Assembly (NCBI RefSeq): GCF_013410875.1
Contig: NZ_JACCCU010000003.1
Coordinates: 682,001 to 746,000 of the forward strand
Reading direction: 5' to 3'
From: Tunturiibacter empetritectus
Lineage (GTDB): Bacteria; Acidobacteriota; Terriglobia; Terriglobales; Acidobacteriaceae
Length of the DNA: 64,000 nucleotides
The first letter of the stretch is position 1. Each line of letters begins with the position of its first letter. The notes beneath the pieces were generated by a model that was given only the letters and a program-made list of their open reading frames with translations, searched no databases and was not told where the DNA came from. Below, one piece after another: positions 17,452 through 26,801 of this stretch. The position numbers were made by a program, and so were the translations under genes.

Positions 17452-19296
17452 ATGTACAAATCATTTCCCAGGTTTTTTTTAGGTTTATTGCTTGGCATCA
17501 CATCACTTGCAGCAGCAGTGACACTCTCAGGCTGCCACAAGGGCGTAGAGCCTGCAGTCATCCCCGACAACTCGGGGCCCGACCCTGCTGATGCCAACAT
17601 GGCGCCCGTAGACGGCAGCCAGCCTCAGGCCGCACCTGCCCCGGAACCCGCGCCGGCAAGAGTGCTCGGCATCCGTTCTCAATCTACGCCGCAGCAAAGC
17701 TCAGAGCAGTACACTCCGCAAGCAGCGCCGCCGCCGCAAAATGAGGCCTACACCGCTGCCCAGAGTGCTCAGCCCTCTGATCAGAACTACGACCAGAACT
17801 ACAACTACAACGCCCCTCAGCAGTACGACGAGGCACAGGTAGATGCTGGCCAGCAGGCTCTGGAAGAGGCCAACGAGCCACCTCCACCACTTCCTCAATA
17901 CGAACAGCCCGAAGCTCCCGCGCCCAACTACCTTTGGACTCCCGGATACTGGGGATACGCTCCCGTCGGCTACTACTGGGTCCCCGGCGCCTGGTGCGCT
18001 CCGCCCTTCTACGGAGCCCTCTGGACCCCCGGCTATTGGGGCTTCTTCGGTGGACGTTATCTCCTTCATCGCGGCTTCTGGGGGCCGCACATCGGCTTCT
18101 ATGGCGGCGTCAACTATGGCTTCGGCTATACCGGCAGCGGTTATCACGGCGGCTACTGGCAGGGCCGCAACTTCTACTACAACCGCTCCGTCAACAACAT
18201 CAACACCACGCGGATCACCAACGTCTATAACCGCACGGTCATCAACAACACAACCATAAACAACACCACCATCAACCGCGTCTCCTACAACGGCGGTCGT
18301 GGCGGCATCAACGTGCGTCCGCAGGCAGCAGAGATCGCAGCCAACCGCGGCCCCCGCGTTCCACCCATGTCGACGCAACTGCAAAACCAGCGCGAGGCCG
18401 CACAGAATCGTCAGCAGTTTTACAACGTGAACAAAGGTCGTCCCGCTCTGGTCGCCTCACCGCGTCCCATCGCGGCAGTCGCGCGTCCTGCGGTTCAGCC
18501 GGCGCGTCCCAATCAGCCAAACCCAGGCCAGCCAGGCACTCGTCCCGGCGAAGTCAACCGTCCCGGCCAACCAGCAGTACAGCCCACTCGCCCTGGCCAG
18601 CCAGCAGTACAACCCGGCCGTCCCGGCCAACCTGAAACGCGTCCCGGTCAGCCAAACACAGGCCAGCCGAATACGCGTCCCGGCGAAGTCAACCGTCCTA
18701 GCCAGCCATCGACACAACCTGCACGTCCTGGCCAGCCAGCCATACAGCCAGGCCGCCCCACACAGCCTGAAACTCGTCCCGGTCAACCGAAGCCTGGTCA
18801 ATCGAATACGGGTCAGCCCAACATGCGTCCCGGCGAAGTCAACCGCCCCGGTCAGCCTCAAACTCGTCCCATGCTACCCGAGACTCGTCCGGCGCAGCCA
18901 CAGGTCAGACCCACTCAGCCAGAAACCAGACCAGTGCAACCGCAGGTCCGTCCTGCCCAGCCACAGCCCCAAGCCCGTCCTGCCCAGCCACAGCCCCAAT
19001 CTCAGGTTCGCCCTGCACCGCAGAGCAGACCTGCACCAACCCCACAAAATGTAGCCCGTCCTCAAAATCAACCGCAGCCGCGCCCTCAGCCTCAATCACG
19101 CCCGGCTCCTCAATCGCAATCACGCCCGGCTCCTCAACCGCAACCACGCCCGGCGCCGCAACCGCAGTCGCGTCCAGCGCCGCAACCTCAGTCGCGCCCC
19201 GAGCCTCAATCCCGCCCCGCACCTCAACCCAGGCAGCAGGCTGAATCAAGACCCGCTCCGCAGTCAGCTCCCCATGGAGAAGGAAAGCCACACTAA
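17452..19296 (+). CDS. Proline-rich lipoprotein with YXWGXW-type aromatic repeats
   Basis: 614 residues starting at MYKSFPRFF (GAGGAGA upstream). The signal peptide ends in a lipobox, TLSGC, so the mature protein is a lipoprotein anchored in the envelope. The N-terminal third contains WTPGYWGYAPVGYYWVPG and similar aromatic repeats characteristic of the YXWGXW family, then an Asn/Tyr-rich stretch (NRTVINNTTINNTTIN). The C-terminal half is a long low-complexity run of Arg-Pro-Gly-Gln and Pro-Gln repeats, ending SAPHGEGKPH. The function is unknown; extracellular or periplasmic structural or surface roles are plausible. Internal repetition at the DNA level (about 18500-19250) makes this region prone to length variation. 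Confidence 0.85.
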   Translation: MYKSFPRFFLGLLLGITSLAAAVTLSGCHKGVEPAVIPDNSGPDPADANMAPVDGSQPQAAPAPEPAPARVLGIRSQSTPQQSSEQYTPQAAPPPQNEAYTAAQSAQPSDQNYDQNYNYNAPQQYDEAQVDAGQQALEEANEPPPPLPQYEQPEAPAPNYLWTPGYWGYAPVGYYWVPGAWCAPPFYGALWTPGYWGFFGGRYLLHRGFWGPHIGFYGGVNYGFGYTGSGYHGGYWQGRNFYYNRSVNNINTTRITNVYNRTVINNTTINNTTINRVSYNGGRGGINVRPQAAEIAANRGPRVPPMSTQLQNQREAAQNRQQFYNVNKGRPALVASPRPIAAVARPAVQPARPNQPNPGQPGTRPGEVNRPGQPAVQPTRPGQPAVQPGRPGQPETRPGQPNTGQPNTRPGEVNRPSQPSTQPARPGQPAIQPGRPTQPETRPGQPKPGQSNTGQPNMRPGEVNRPGQPQTRPMLPETRPAQPQVRPTQPETRPVQPQVRPAQPQPQARPAQPQPQSQVRPAPQSRPAPTPQNVARPQNQPQPRPQPQSRPAPQSQSRPAPQPQPRPAPQPQSRPAPQPQSRPEPQSRPAPQPRQQAESRPAPQSAPHGEGKPH

Positions 19297-19316
19297 GGTA
19301 CTTCGCCGCAGCACGT

Positions 19317-19344
19317 AAAAAGACCCGCTTCGCGCGGGTCTTTT
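19317..19344. terminator. Bidirectional intrinsic terminator between convergent genes
   Basis: AAAAA, then a perfect 7-bp GC stem (GACCCGC / GCGGGTC, loop of 5), then TTTT. It lies 21 bases after the lipoprotein stop and 24 bases before the stop of the convergent zinc-ribbon gene, so it can serve both. Confidence 0.92.
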
Positions 19345-19367
19345 CATTGTTCTCAATCGAAGCTCAA

Positions 19368-19970
19368 TCAACCCTCTGGTGAAACGTCATCCTCGTGCCA
19401 GTCATGATCGCACTCATCGCACCTCCACAAGTTCGCTGGCTCAACTGCCTCGAGCACAGTCTCGTGGCTCCCGCACTTCGGGCAGGCCGGCACCGCAAAC
19501 TCTTCCGGCATCGCCTCTTCGAGAGCCTTTCTAAACCGCTTTGCCAAGGGTTGCGACAACAGCGCTGCCGCGTCCTGCGCATCCTCAGGAGCCACCACAA
19601 CGCGGGGTCCCCGAGTGTCCATCGGTGTTCCATCATCTGTCAGCACAGTGGATTCGATTCCCGCCTCCTTCAGAGCCAGCGAAGCCGCAGCCGCTCCGTA
19701 TCCATCTTGATATTCAAAGACGCACTCTGCTGGTGCCAGCGCAGCATACGCCCGCAGATCCGCCAAATCATCCTCGCTTAGCACCTTCGCCTCCGCGCGC
19801 TCTGGAGCCGCCGAATCCTTCAGCCCGCGACGCGACATCTCGCCACGCAGAGCCTCCTGCGCTATCTCCGTCAGGTCGCTCATTCCCCGAGCCAGTCCCA
19901 CCAGCTCCTCATCACCGTAGCTCGCATAGAGCGTTATCAACTCCTGGTACTGCGTCGCATCGCCAGTCAT
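19368..19970 (-). CDS. Hypothetical protein with C-terminal zinc ribbon
   Basis: 200 residues. The first 60 are helical and acidic (YQELITLYASYGDEELVGLARG). The middle (EYQDGYGAAAASLALKEAGIESTVL) resembles the small alpha/beta domain of DUF2007-type putative signal-transducing proteins. The C-terminus carries two Cys pairs, CPKCGSH and RCDECDHDW, which should bind one zinc ion. No catalytic motif is visible. It faces the lipoprotein gene across a shared terminator and is divergent from purD. A cytoplasmic binding or regulatory role is all that can be suggested. Confidence 0.8.
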   Translation of the reverse strand: MTGDATQYQELITLYASYGDEELVGLARGMSDLTEIAQEALRGEMSRRGLKDSAAPERAEAKVLSEDDLADLRAYAALAPAECVFEYQDGYGAAAASLALKEAGIESTVLTDDGTPMDTRGPRVVVAPEDAQDAAALLSQPLAKRFRKALEEAMPEEFAVPACPKCGSHETVLEAVEPANLWRCDECDHDWHEDDVSPEG

Positions 19971-20094
19971 TCTCTTCTCCCGCTCAACAGCTTACAGCTC
20001 TCCTCGTTTGACTTCATCTCTCACCATGCCTAGCCTCAAAGTTGCGAACTAAATTCGCATCCCACAGGAGCGCGTCACGAATGCAGGTAAGCGA

Positions 20095-21378
20095 ATGAAG
20101 GTTCTGGTAATCGGTGGTGGCGGCCGCGAGCATGCCATCGTATGGGCTCTCCTTAAATCATCTCAGGTCACTGAGGTTGTATGCGCTCCCGGCAACGGCG
20201 GCATCGCCTCGCTCGCCCGCTGCATCCCCTGCAATCCCGGCAACCTCCACGAGCTCGTCAACATTGTCGCCATCGAGCAGCCTGCCCTCACGGTCATCGG
20301 CCCTGAGCTGCCGCTCTCCCTTGGCCTCGTCGACGAGCTCACCAAACGTGGCCACCGTGTCTTTGGCCCTACTCAGGCCGCTGCCCGGCTCGAAACCAGC
20401 AAAGCCTTTGCCAAAGAGTTTATGCAGCGCCACGACCTCCCCACCGCCGAGTACGGCATCTGCACCACCCTCGCGCAGGTCCGCGAAGAACTTCCCCGCT
20501 TCACCGTCCCCATCGTCGTCAAAGCCTCTGGTCTAGCCGCCGGCAAAGGCGTCGTCATCTGTGAGACCCACCTACAGGCGGAAGCCGCGGCTGCCGAGAT
20601 GTTCAGTGGTTCTCTTCTCGGCACAGCAGAGGAGGCAGTTGTCCTTGAAGAGTTCCTTACCGGCGAAGAACTCTCCTTCTTTGCTCTTTGCGATGGCACT
20701 CGCGCCATCGAAATCGCCTCTGCGCAAGACCACAAGCGCATCGGCGAAGGCGACACCGGTCCCAACACGGGTGGCATGGGCGCCTACTCCACCGATGGCA
20801 TTGCCACTCCCGCCATGCGCAACTGGCTCCTCCACAATGTCGCGCAGAAGGTCGTCGACGGCATGCGCTCCGAGGGGGAACCCTTCAAGGGCATTCTCTT
20901 CTGCGGCATCATGATGTCTCCACGCGGCCCAATGGTCCTCGAGTTCAATACACGCTTCGGCGATCCCGAGACAGAAGCCATCCTCCTTCGACTCGAGACC
21001 GACATACTCGACCTGTTCAACGCCTCCATTGATGGCACCGCCAACCAGCTCACCATTGCGATGCGTCCCGGCGCCAGCGTCTGCATCGTCGCAGCCAGCG
21101 GAGGCTACCCCGGCAAGTATGTCTCAGGTAAACCCATCTCCGGCCTACCCGACAAAGCAATTCAGGGCGAATCCAAACAGGAAGACGTATTTATCTTCCA
21201 CTCCGGCACGGCGATCATAGACGGAAAGATTGTCACCTCTGGAGGACGCGTCCTCGCGATCTCCGCCACTGCGCCTGATCTCCAGACTGCCCTCGACAAG
21301 GCTTACTCCGAAGTCGCAAAGATCTCATTTGAAGGCATGCAATTCCGCCGCGATATCGGCCATCGCGCCCTGCGCTAG
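20095..21378 (+). CDS. purD: Phosphoribosylamine-glycine ligase (GAR synthetase)
   Basis: Second step of purine synthesis: joins glycine to phosphoribosylamine using ATP. The 427-residue ATP-grasp protein opens with VLVIGGGGREHAIVWAL, has the ATP-binding KASGLAAGKGV, then GDTGPNTGGMGAYS and EFNTRFGDPETEAIL, all diagnostic for PurD. Length is normal. The start ATG at 20095 follows AGGTAAG. purF and purL lie 1-5 kb further on the opposite strand, so the pathway genes cluster loosely but are not one operon. Its third codon positions are C-rich although it is on the + strand, in line with the strand bias of this half of the window. Confidence 0.97.
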   Translation: MKVLVIGGGGREHAIVWALLKSSQVTEVVCAPGNGGIASLARCIPCNPGNLHELVNIVAIEQPALTVIGPELPLSLGLVDELTKRGHRVFGPTQAAARLETSKAFAKEFMQRHDLPTAEYGICTTLAQVREELPRFTVPIVVKASGLAAGKGVVICETHLQAEAAAAEMFSGSLLGTAEEAVVLEEFLTGEELSFFALCDGTRAIEIASAQDHKRIGEGDTGPNTGGMGAYSTDGIATPAMRNWLLHNVAQKVVDGMRSEGEPFKGILFCGIMMSPRGPMVLEFNTRFGDPETEAILLRLETDILDLFNASIDGTANQLTIAMRPGASVCIVAASGGYPGKYVSGKPISGLPDKAIQGESKQEDVFIFHSGTAIIDGKIVTSGGRVLAISATAPDLQTALDKAYSEVAKISFEGMQFRRDIGHRALR

Positions 21379-21439
21379 CTGCTGCTTAAACCTCTTCCTT
21401 CGTGTCACTGCAATCTTTGTTCTCGTTCCCAGCGTGGCA

Positions 21440-21925
21440 GAGGAATCTGCGTCTCGCTGCTCGAAGGCTTCCACAAAGCCGCCGCTGGGGCCCAAAGCAT
21501 CTACGGCACTGGCATGCAGTTCGCCTTTCTCAACCACCGTTAGGAGTTCGCTCCGCAAGCCCTCTCGTCAAGGTTCGCCAAACTCATGAAGCACGCCGAT
21601 CATGCGTTAGTGAAACTCGAGCTCGACATGTACTGGCTCGCCCAGGCCGGCCAGGATCCGCTCACCGTGCCCGCTACGCCAACCGCGTCCGTCTTCTCCA
21701 CCTCAAAGGCCGCATCGCCAACGCCCCACCGGCTTCGTCATGGACCCACCGCCAAGCACATCACCAAGCTAGGCAAGGGGACGCTGAACTGGCCAGCCAT
21801 CTTCGCCCAGGCCCACAAGCAGGGCATCCGCTATGCCTGCCTCGATCAGGACGAAACCGCACTCCCGATCGACAGCCTCAAAGAAAACTTCGCCTACCTC
21901 CAGACGGTCAAGGCACAAAGGACAG
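21440..21925 (+). pseudogene. Decayed sugar-phosphate isomerase/epimerase (TIM-barrel, xylose isomerase-like)
   Basis: Fragments of one protein family appear in order but in different frames. GMQFAFLNHR near 21520 ends in a stop, then KLELDMYWLAQAGQDPL near 21612-21660, then RYANRVRLLHLKGRIAN near 21670-21720 in another frame, then KHITKLGKGTLNWPAIFAQA and IRYACLDQDETALPIDSLKENF near 21757-21900 in a third. These match the barrel of the family (NH motif, D-YW substrate strand, HLKD strand, Glu/Asp-rich C-terminal strand). At least three frame changes and the lack of an N-terminal half show it is dead. It lies directly after purD, where the intact ancestor may have been. Confidence 0.8.
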
Positions 21926-21935
21926 TTCGAGAGCG

Positions 21936-22361
21936 TCAACAGACTCCCTCGGCCGAGTGCGAACACCGCATGCACGCTCTGCAAAACGTGTGATTCATTC
22001 GATGAGCGCAAATCATCAACGTGCTCCCGGTCATCGTTACTGCCACCTCACACCCATGCGAAGGTAGGTTCCCGCCAAAGAATGCCCCGGCGAAGATAAA
22101 ACCCAACCCCAGCGCCATCGTTCCGAGGATGCGTCTGCGTCCATGCGTCCGAAACCCCTTCACCAGCGCCATCACGCCCAGCGCGGCCACCCCGACCGCC
22201 AGCGTACGATGCGTCCTTTCTTCTCCCGGAATGAAGCGAGCCATCACCACGGACATCGAGATCAAAACCGGAGTTATAGCACAGTGCACTACACAGAGAG
22301 CAGAAGCCCATGTACCAAGGCTATCCGCAGAAAAGGCTGAAGCACGCAACGAGGAGGTCAT
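21936..22361 (-). CDS. MerC-domain membrane protein
   Basis: 141 residues with about four hydrophobic helices. The first helix carries ALCVVHCAITPVLI, the Cys-His-Cys arrangement of MerC-type proteins, and the C-terminus has HTFCRACMRCSH, a second Cys cluster also usual for them. MerC moves mercuric ions across the inner membrane in mercury-resistant bacteria, but many chromosomal homologues stand alone with no merA or merR, as here, and their substrate is unknown. The ATG at 22361 is chosen; a TTG eight codons upstream is possible. Upstream is an AT-rich stretch (about 22390-22450) likely holding the promoter. The gene ends 11 bases from the pseudogene remnant. Confidence 0.8.
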   Translation of the reverse strand: MTSSLRASAFSADSLGTWASALCVVHCAITPVLISMSVVMARFIPGEERTHRTLAVGVAALGVMALVKGFRTHGRRRILGTMALGLGFIFAGAFFGGNLPSHGCEVAVTMTGSTLMICAHRMNHTFCRACMRCSHSAEGVC

Positions 22362-22501
22362 CAGAGAAACTCTTTCGAAAAGCAAAGTCGAGTCAGTGCA
22401 CTCAAATACTATTGATATCCTATTATCATTTAGTGATTACAGTCATCCTTCCATGGAACAGACCTACCCGCTGTCTATCCAATCATCCTAAGCCGCCAAC
22501 T

Positions 22502-24061
22502 TTACGCGGTCGTCACTGCGGGCAGAATCTCCGACACGTCCACCCATTGTGTTGGGTAGTCCCCGGTATAACAGGCAGTACAGAAGCTCCCAGGAGACAG
22601 CCCATCCACCTGCTCCCCCTTCGTACAAGCGTGCGTCAGCCCCACCAGGCTCAAATACGCCAGCGAATCCGCCTCCACAAACGCGCAGATCTCAGCGATC
22701 GACTTATTCGCCGCGATCAAGTCCTTCTTCGAAGGTGTATCTACCCCATAAAAACAAGGCGAGATCGTCGGCGGACAAGAGATTCGCAGATGCACCTCCG
22801 TCGCCCCGGCCGCCCGCACCATCCTCACAATCTTCCTCGACGTCGTGCCGCGAATGATTGAGTCGTCGATCAAAACAACGCGTTTGCCTTCCAGCAGATT
22901 TCGCATCGGGTTCAGTTTCATCCTCACGCCAAAGTCCCGCACCCTCTGCTCGGGCTGAATAAACGTTCGTCCCACATAGTGATTTCGAATCAGACCAAAG
23001 TTAAACGGTATCCCCGACTCTGCCGCGTACCCAATCGCCGCCGTCACGCCCGAGTCCGGCACCGGCACAATCAAATCCGCCGGCACACCCGATTCTCGAG
23101 CCAGCTGGCGTCCCATCTCTTCGCGCGACTGCTGCACCCACCGCCCGTAGATCTTCGAGTCGGGGCGCGCAAAGTAAACATGCTCGAATACGCAACTCGC
23201 CTGCGGGGTCGTCGTGTTGAAGTAGCGGCTGGTCACGCCATCTTCAGACACCATTACCAACTCACCGGGCTTCACGTCGCGCTCGTACTTCGCATGCAGC
23301 AGGTCGAACGCGCACGTCTCACTTGCGAAGACAAACGTATCCGGGGCTCCGTCCTTGCCTTCAATCCGGCCCATGGCCAGCGGACGAAACCCATGCGGAT
23401 CTCTCGCGGCAAAGATGCGGTTTCGCGTCATCATCACAATGGAAAATGCGCCCTGCACCTGTGTCAGGGCCTCAGCCATGCAGTCAATCAGCGTGTTTTT
23501 CGTGGAGTGCGCAATCAACTGAATGATGATCTCGGAGTCCGACGTGGTCTGGAAGATCGCGCCATCGCGTTCCAGCCTCTCCTTCGCCGTTCCCAGGTTG
23601 ATCAGGTTGCCATTGTGAGCAATCGCAATCAAACCCTTCGTGCTCTCCACCGAGATCGGCTGCGCGTTCAGCAGCGCCGAGTCACCCGTCGTCGAATAAC
23701 GCGTATGTCCAATCGCGATGTGGCCCGGCAGCCTCGCCAGCACATCATCGGTAAAGATCTCCGACACCAGCCCCATGCCTTTGATGTCGTTAACCTGCTG
23801 CCCATCCGCGGTGGCAATGCCCGCCGACTCCTGCCCACGATGCTGCAAAGAATACAGTCCCCAGTAGGTCATCCGCGCCGCATCGTGATGGTTATAGATG
23901 GCCATCACGCCACACTCTTCGCGTAGTTTGTCGAACGGGGTCTCGTCTTCTTCGTCTAGATCTACTTCTTCCGTTGCCAGCTTCTTTTGATCGTCACTCC
24001 GCAGCAATGTTGCGACTTCTCGTTCTACCACAAACTCATCCTGAACCAGAAGATCGCTCAT
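22502..24061 (-). CDS. purF: Amidophosphoribosyltransferase
   Basis: First committed step of purine synthesis, making phosphoribosylamine from PRPP and glutamine. The N-terminal nucleophile cysteine is Cys50 in REECGVMAIYNHHD, so a 49-residue propeptide (very acidic, EEVDLDEEDE) must be removed; Bacillus-type PurF has only about 11. The PRPP loop VVLIDDSIIRGTTS and the FeS-type cysteines (SCPPTISPCFYG, SFCTACYTGDYP) place it in the iron-sulphur class. The start ATG at 24061 overlaps the purL stop (ATGA), so purL-purF are translationally coupled. An upstream in-frame extension inside purL is less likely. Confidence 0.96.
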   Translation of the reverse strand: MSDLLVQDEFVVEREVATLLRSDDQKKLATEEVDLDEEDETPFDKLREECGVMAIYNHHDAARMTYWGLYSLQHRGQESAGIATADGQQVNDIKGMGLVSEIFTDDVLARLPGHIAIGHTRYSTTGDSALLNAQPISVESTKGLIAIAHNGNLINLGTAKERLERDGAIFQTTSDSEIIIQLIAHSTKNTLIDCMAEALTQVQGAFSIVMMTRNRIFAARDPHGFRPLAMGRIEGKDGAPDTFVFASETCAFDLLHAKYERDVKPGELVMVSEDGVTSRYFNTTTPQASCVFEHVYFARPDSKIYGRWVQQSREEMGRQLARESGVPADLIVPVPDSGVTAAIGYAAESGIPFNFGLIRNHYVGRTFIQPEQRVRDFGVRMKLNPMRNLLEGKRVVLIDDSIIRGTTSRKIVRMVRAAGATEVHLRISCPPTISPCFYGVDTPSKKDLIAANKSIAEICAFVEADSLAYLSLVGLTHACTKGEQVDGLSPGSFCTACYTGDYPTQWVDVSEILPAVTTA

Positions 24062-26577
24062 GCCGTCACCACCTCTGCGGCCAACTGTTCTTCCAGAGCG
24101 CCTGTCCACGATCCCTTCAGTGCGGCGATTGGTTCATCAATCACTTTCTTCCCATTGATTACACACTCGTAGTTGCCTGCGGTGACCTCTCCCAGCGGAG
24201 CCATCCACATCTTTGGATGCGCAGCCAACTCGGCCCGAATCGCTTTTACCCGTTCTGGATCTGCGGAAACGATCACCGAAGAGCTAATCTCGCTGAAGAA
24301 CCGCTCCTTCAACGCAAACGGCTCGGTCTCAGAGACGTTCATCGATACGCGTAGACCCAACTCGCGAGGGAAGCACGCCTTCGCCAACGCAACTGCCGAG
24401 CCGCCATCCGAGATATCAGTTGCCGAAGCCAGCAGGCCCTTCGCCGAGAGGGCTGCAAGAGCCTTATGCAAGGCAGCCTCTTCCGTCAGGTTCAACAAAG
24501 GTGGAGCGCCCCAAAGCTCGTGCATCACGGTCTTCGCATACTCGGTCGATCCAAACTCCCTCTCGATTTTCCGTCCTTCACCTTGAAACGCCGAGAGGAA
24601 CAGGATCGCGTCTCCCGCTTTGCGAAAAGCGGAGGGTACAGCTTTTGTCACATCGTCGATGATGCCAACGATTCCCAAGACCGGCGTCGGATAGATCCCC
24701 TCGCCTTTGGTCTCGTTGTAGAGCGAGACATTGCCACCTGTAACCGGAGTTCCCAGAGCGATGCAAGCCTCGGCAATCCCATCGATCGACTGTGAGAGCT
24801 GCGCCATAATCTCGGGCTTCTCCGGGTTGCCAAAGTTCAGGCAGTTGGTAGCCGACACCGGCATCGCGCCGGTGCAGGCGACCTTTCGGGCAGCCTCGGC
24901 GACTGCATGCATCGCGCCCAGCTTCGGGTCGAGATAGGTCCAGCGTCCGTTGCCCGCCAGCGCCATCGCCAATCCGCGATCGCCTTTTACGGTGTCGGTG
25001 AACTCGTGGGAAGCGTCCGGCGCGACGACGGGGTTCGCTGCATCCTGGTTGTCGGTGGCAAGTGTTGCCTCGCCCTTGGGGGTCGAAGAGGCCACCAATT
25101 CGGCTAACTTACCGAGCAATCCCTCATGACGCACTGCTCCTGCACTTTTGCTGGTGCCTTTGATCCGGATCACGCCAGCTTCACCGCCGGGACCCTGTAC
25201 TGTGTTGGTCTGGACCATTGAGTCGTACTGCTCGAAAACCCAACGCTTGTCGCAGATATTCGCGCTCGCCAGCAGCTTCTTCAAGTCCGCTGTGTAATCA
25301 CTTGGCTTCTTCAACTCTTCCAGCACGTGGGCTGGAGGATCGAGCGGCACCGGGGCCTTCCAGACGCCGACCGGGCGGTGGTAGAGCGGGGCATCATCGG
25401 TGAGCGAGCGATTCGGGATATCCGCGACGAGCTCGCCATGCTGCGTGATCACCATATTCGGCTTCTCGGTTACGACTCCGACGATCGAAGCATCGAGACC
25501 CCACTTGGCGAAGACATCCAGAACTTCCTGCGCTCGGGGCTTGTCGGCCACCAACAGCATTCGCTCCTGCGACTCGGACAACATAATCTCGTAGCTCGAC
25601 ATTCCTGTCTCACGCTGCGGGACCAGATCCAGCTCCACCGTCAACCCAAGATCGCCACGAGCACCCATCTCGCAGGTCGAGCAGGTTAGACCAGCAGCGC
25701 CCATATCCTGAATCCCGAGGACTGCGCCGGTCGCCATCGCCTCAAGGCAGGCCTCGAGCAGCAGCTTCTCCAGGAACGGATCGCCCATCTGCACGTTGGG
25801 CCGCTTCTGCTCCGAGCCTTCGGTGAACTCTTCGCTCGCCATTGTGGCTCCGTGGATTCCATCGCGGCCTGTCTTGGCGCCGACGTAGATCACTGGATTG
25901 CCAACGCCGGTGGCCTTTGCGTAGAAGATCTCATCGCTGCGCACCAACCCGAGGGCGAACGCGTTCAGCAGTGGATTGCCGGAGTAGCAGGCTTCAAAGC
26001 GCGTCTCGCCGCCAACGTTCGGGACGCCGAAGCAGTTTCCATAGCCTGCGACGCCATGCACGACGCCGGTGGCGATCTGGTGATTCCTGCGGCGCAGGGC
26101 TTCATCCGGCTCAGCCTCATCGAGTGGTCCAAAGCGCAGCGAATCCATTACGGCCAAGGGACGCGCGTTCATGGTGAAGATGTCGCGGAGGATCCCGCCT
26201 ACACCCGTGGCTGCACCCTGATAAGGCTCGATGTAGCTGGGATGGTTGTGCGATTCGATCTTGAACGCGCAGGCCCACCCGTCGCCTACATCGATGATTC
26301 CGGCGTTCTCTCCGGGGCCCTGCACCACGCTTCCCGGCCCGGTCTTGCGCTCGCCCTTGGTGGGCAACCGCTTGAGATGCACTCGCGATGACTTGTAGGA
26401 GCAGTGCTCGGACCACATCACCGAGAAGATCCCTAACTCAGTCAGGGACGGGGTACGTCCGAGGGCTGCTTCGATGCGCGTGTACTCGTCCGGGGTGATA
26501 CTGTGCTGCTTGAGCAGCGCCGGAGTAATGGTAGCTGGGGAGGGGGCTTTGTCTTGCTGGGCTTGCAGATTTGGCAT
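24058..26577 (-). CDS. purL: Phosphoribosylformylglycinamidine synthase subunit PurL
   Basis: Catalyses the fourth step of purine synthesis, converting FGAR to FGAM, normally in a complex with PurQ and PurS. The 839-residue protein has the small-type PurL layout: WSEHCSYKSSR near residue 60, GPGENAGIIDVGDGWACAFKIESHNHPS, then GGNVSLYNET and SDGGSAVALAKACF in the second half. It is about 100 residues longer than Bacillus PurL, partly through an insertion around EATLATDNQDAANPVVAPDASHEF. No purQ or purS lies in the window. purF follows with a 4-base overlap. A palindromic repeat element lies 39 bases upstream of the start. Confidence 0.96.
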   Translation of the reverse strand: MPNLQAQQDKAPSPATITPALLKQHSITPDEYTRIEAALGRTPSLTELGIFSVMWSEHCSYKSSRVHLKRLPTKGERKTGPGSVVQGPGENAGIIDVGDGWACAFKIESHNHPSYIEPYQGAATGVGGILRDIFTMNARPLAVMDSLRFGPLDEAEPDEALRRRNHQIATGVVHGVAGYGNCFGVPNVGGETRFEACYSGNPLLNAFALGLVRSDEIFYAKATGVGNPVIYVGAKTGRDGIHGATMASEEFTEGSEQKRPNVQMGDPFLEKLLLEACLEAMATGAVLGIQDMGAAGLTCSTCEMGARGDLGLTVELDLVPQRETGMSSYEIMLSESQERMLLVADKPRAQEVLDVFAKWGLDASIVGVVTEKPNMVITQHGELVADIPNRSLTDDAPLYHRPVGVWKAPVPLDPPAHVLEELKKPSDYTADLKKLLASANICDKRWVFEQYDSMVQTNTVQGPGGEAGVIRIKGTSKSAGAVRHEGLLGKLAELVASSTPKGEATLATDNQDAANPVVAPDASHEFTDTVKGDRGLAMALAGNGRWTYLDPKLGAMHAVAEAARKVACTGAMPVSATNCLNFGNPEKPEIMAQLSQSIDGIAEACIALGTPVTGGNVSLYNETKGEGIYPTPVLGIVGIIDDVTKAVPSAFRKAGDAILFLSAFQGEGRKIEREFGSTEYAKTVMHELWGAPPLLNLTEEAALHKALAALSAKGLLASATDISDGGSAVALAKACFPRELGLRVSMNVSETEPFALKERFFSEISSSVIVSADPERVKAIRAELAAHPKMWMAPLGEVTAGNYECVINGKKVIDEPIAALKGSWTGALEEQLAAEVVTA

Positions 26578-26615
26578 GGCTCGCTACTTAAGATTGTCGC
26601 ACGTTGGAAAAACGC

Positions 26616-26794
26616 TGTCCTGCCGGACGGCCCTCCTGCGCGGAGGGCGGGCGTTCGCACGCCTTTTTAGAGCTTCGCGTGGTCCTTCCGTTGGTCGGAA
26701 TGATGATTCCTCGCGACCAACGGGAGCGCCAAGCGAAGCGGTATACCCATCACGAAGTGATCGCCTCGCGCGTAGCGAGCCTGTCCGGCAGACA
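26616..26794. repeat. Dispersed palindromic element, copy A (complete, 179 bp)
   Basis: Starts TGTCCTGCCGGACGG and ends CTGTCCGGCAGACA, an imperfect terminal inverted repeat. Next to the left end is a hairpin (CCTCC-GGAGG arms), then GGGCGTTCGCACGCC; the centre has CGTTGGTCGGAA and GACCAACGGGAGC facing each other; the right part has GGTATACC and TCACGAAGTGA. It fills the space between purL (start 26577) and the DUF5996 gene, whose stop is 8 bases away. No open frame of its own. Confidence 0.9.
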
Positions 26795-26801
26795 CTTCCA
26801 C

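Noticed and set aside
21936..22361. Mercury-resistance operon
   Set aside because: Only a MerC-like gene is present; no merA, merR, merT or merP.
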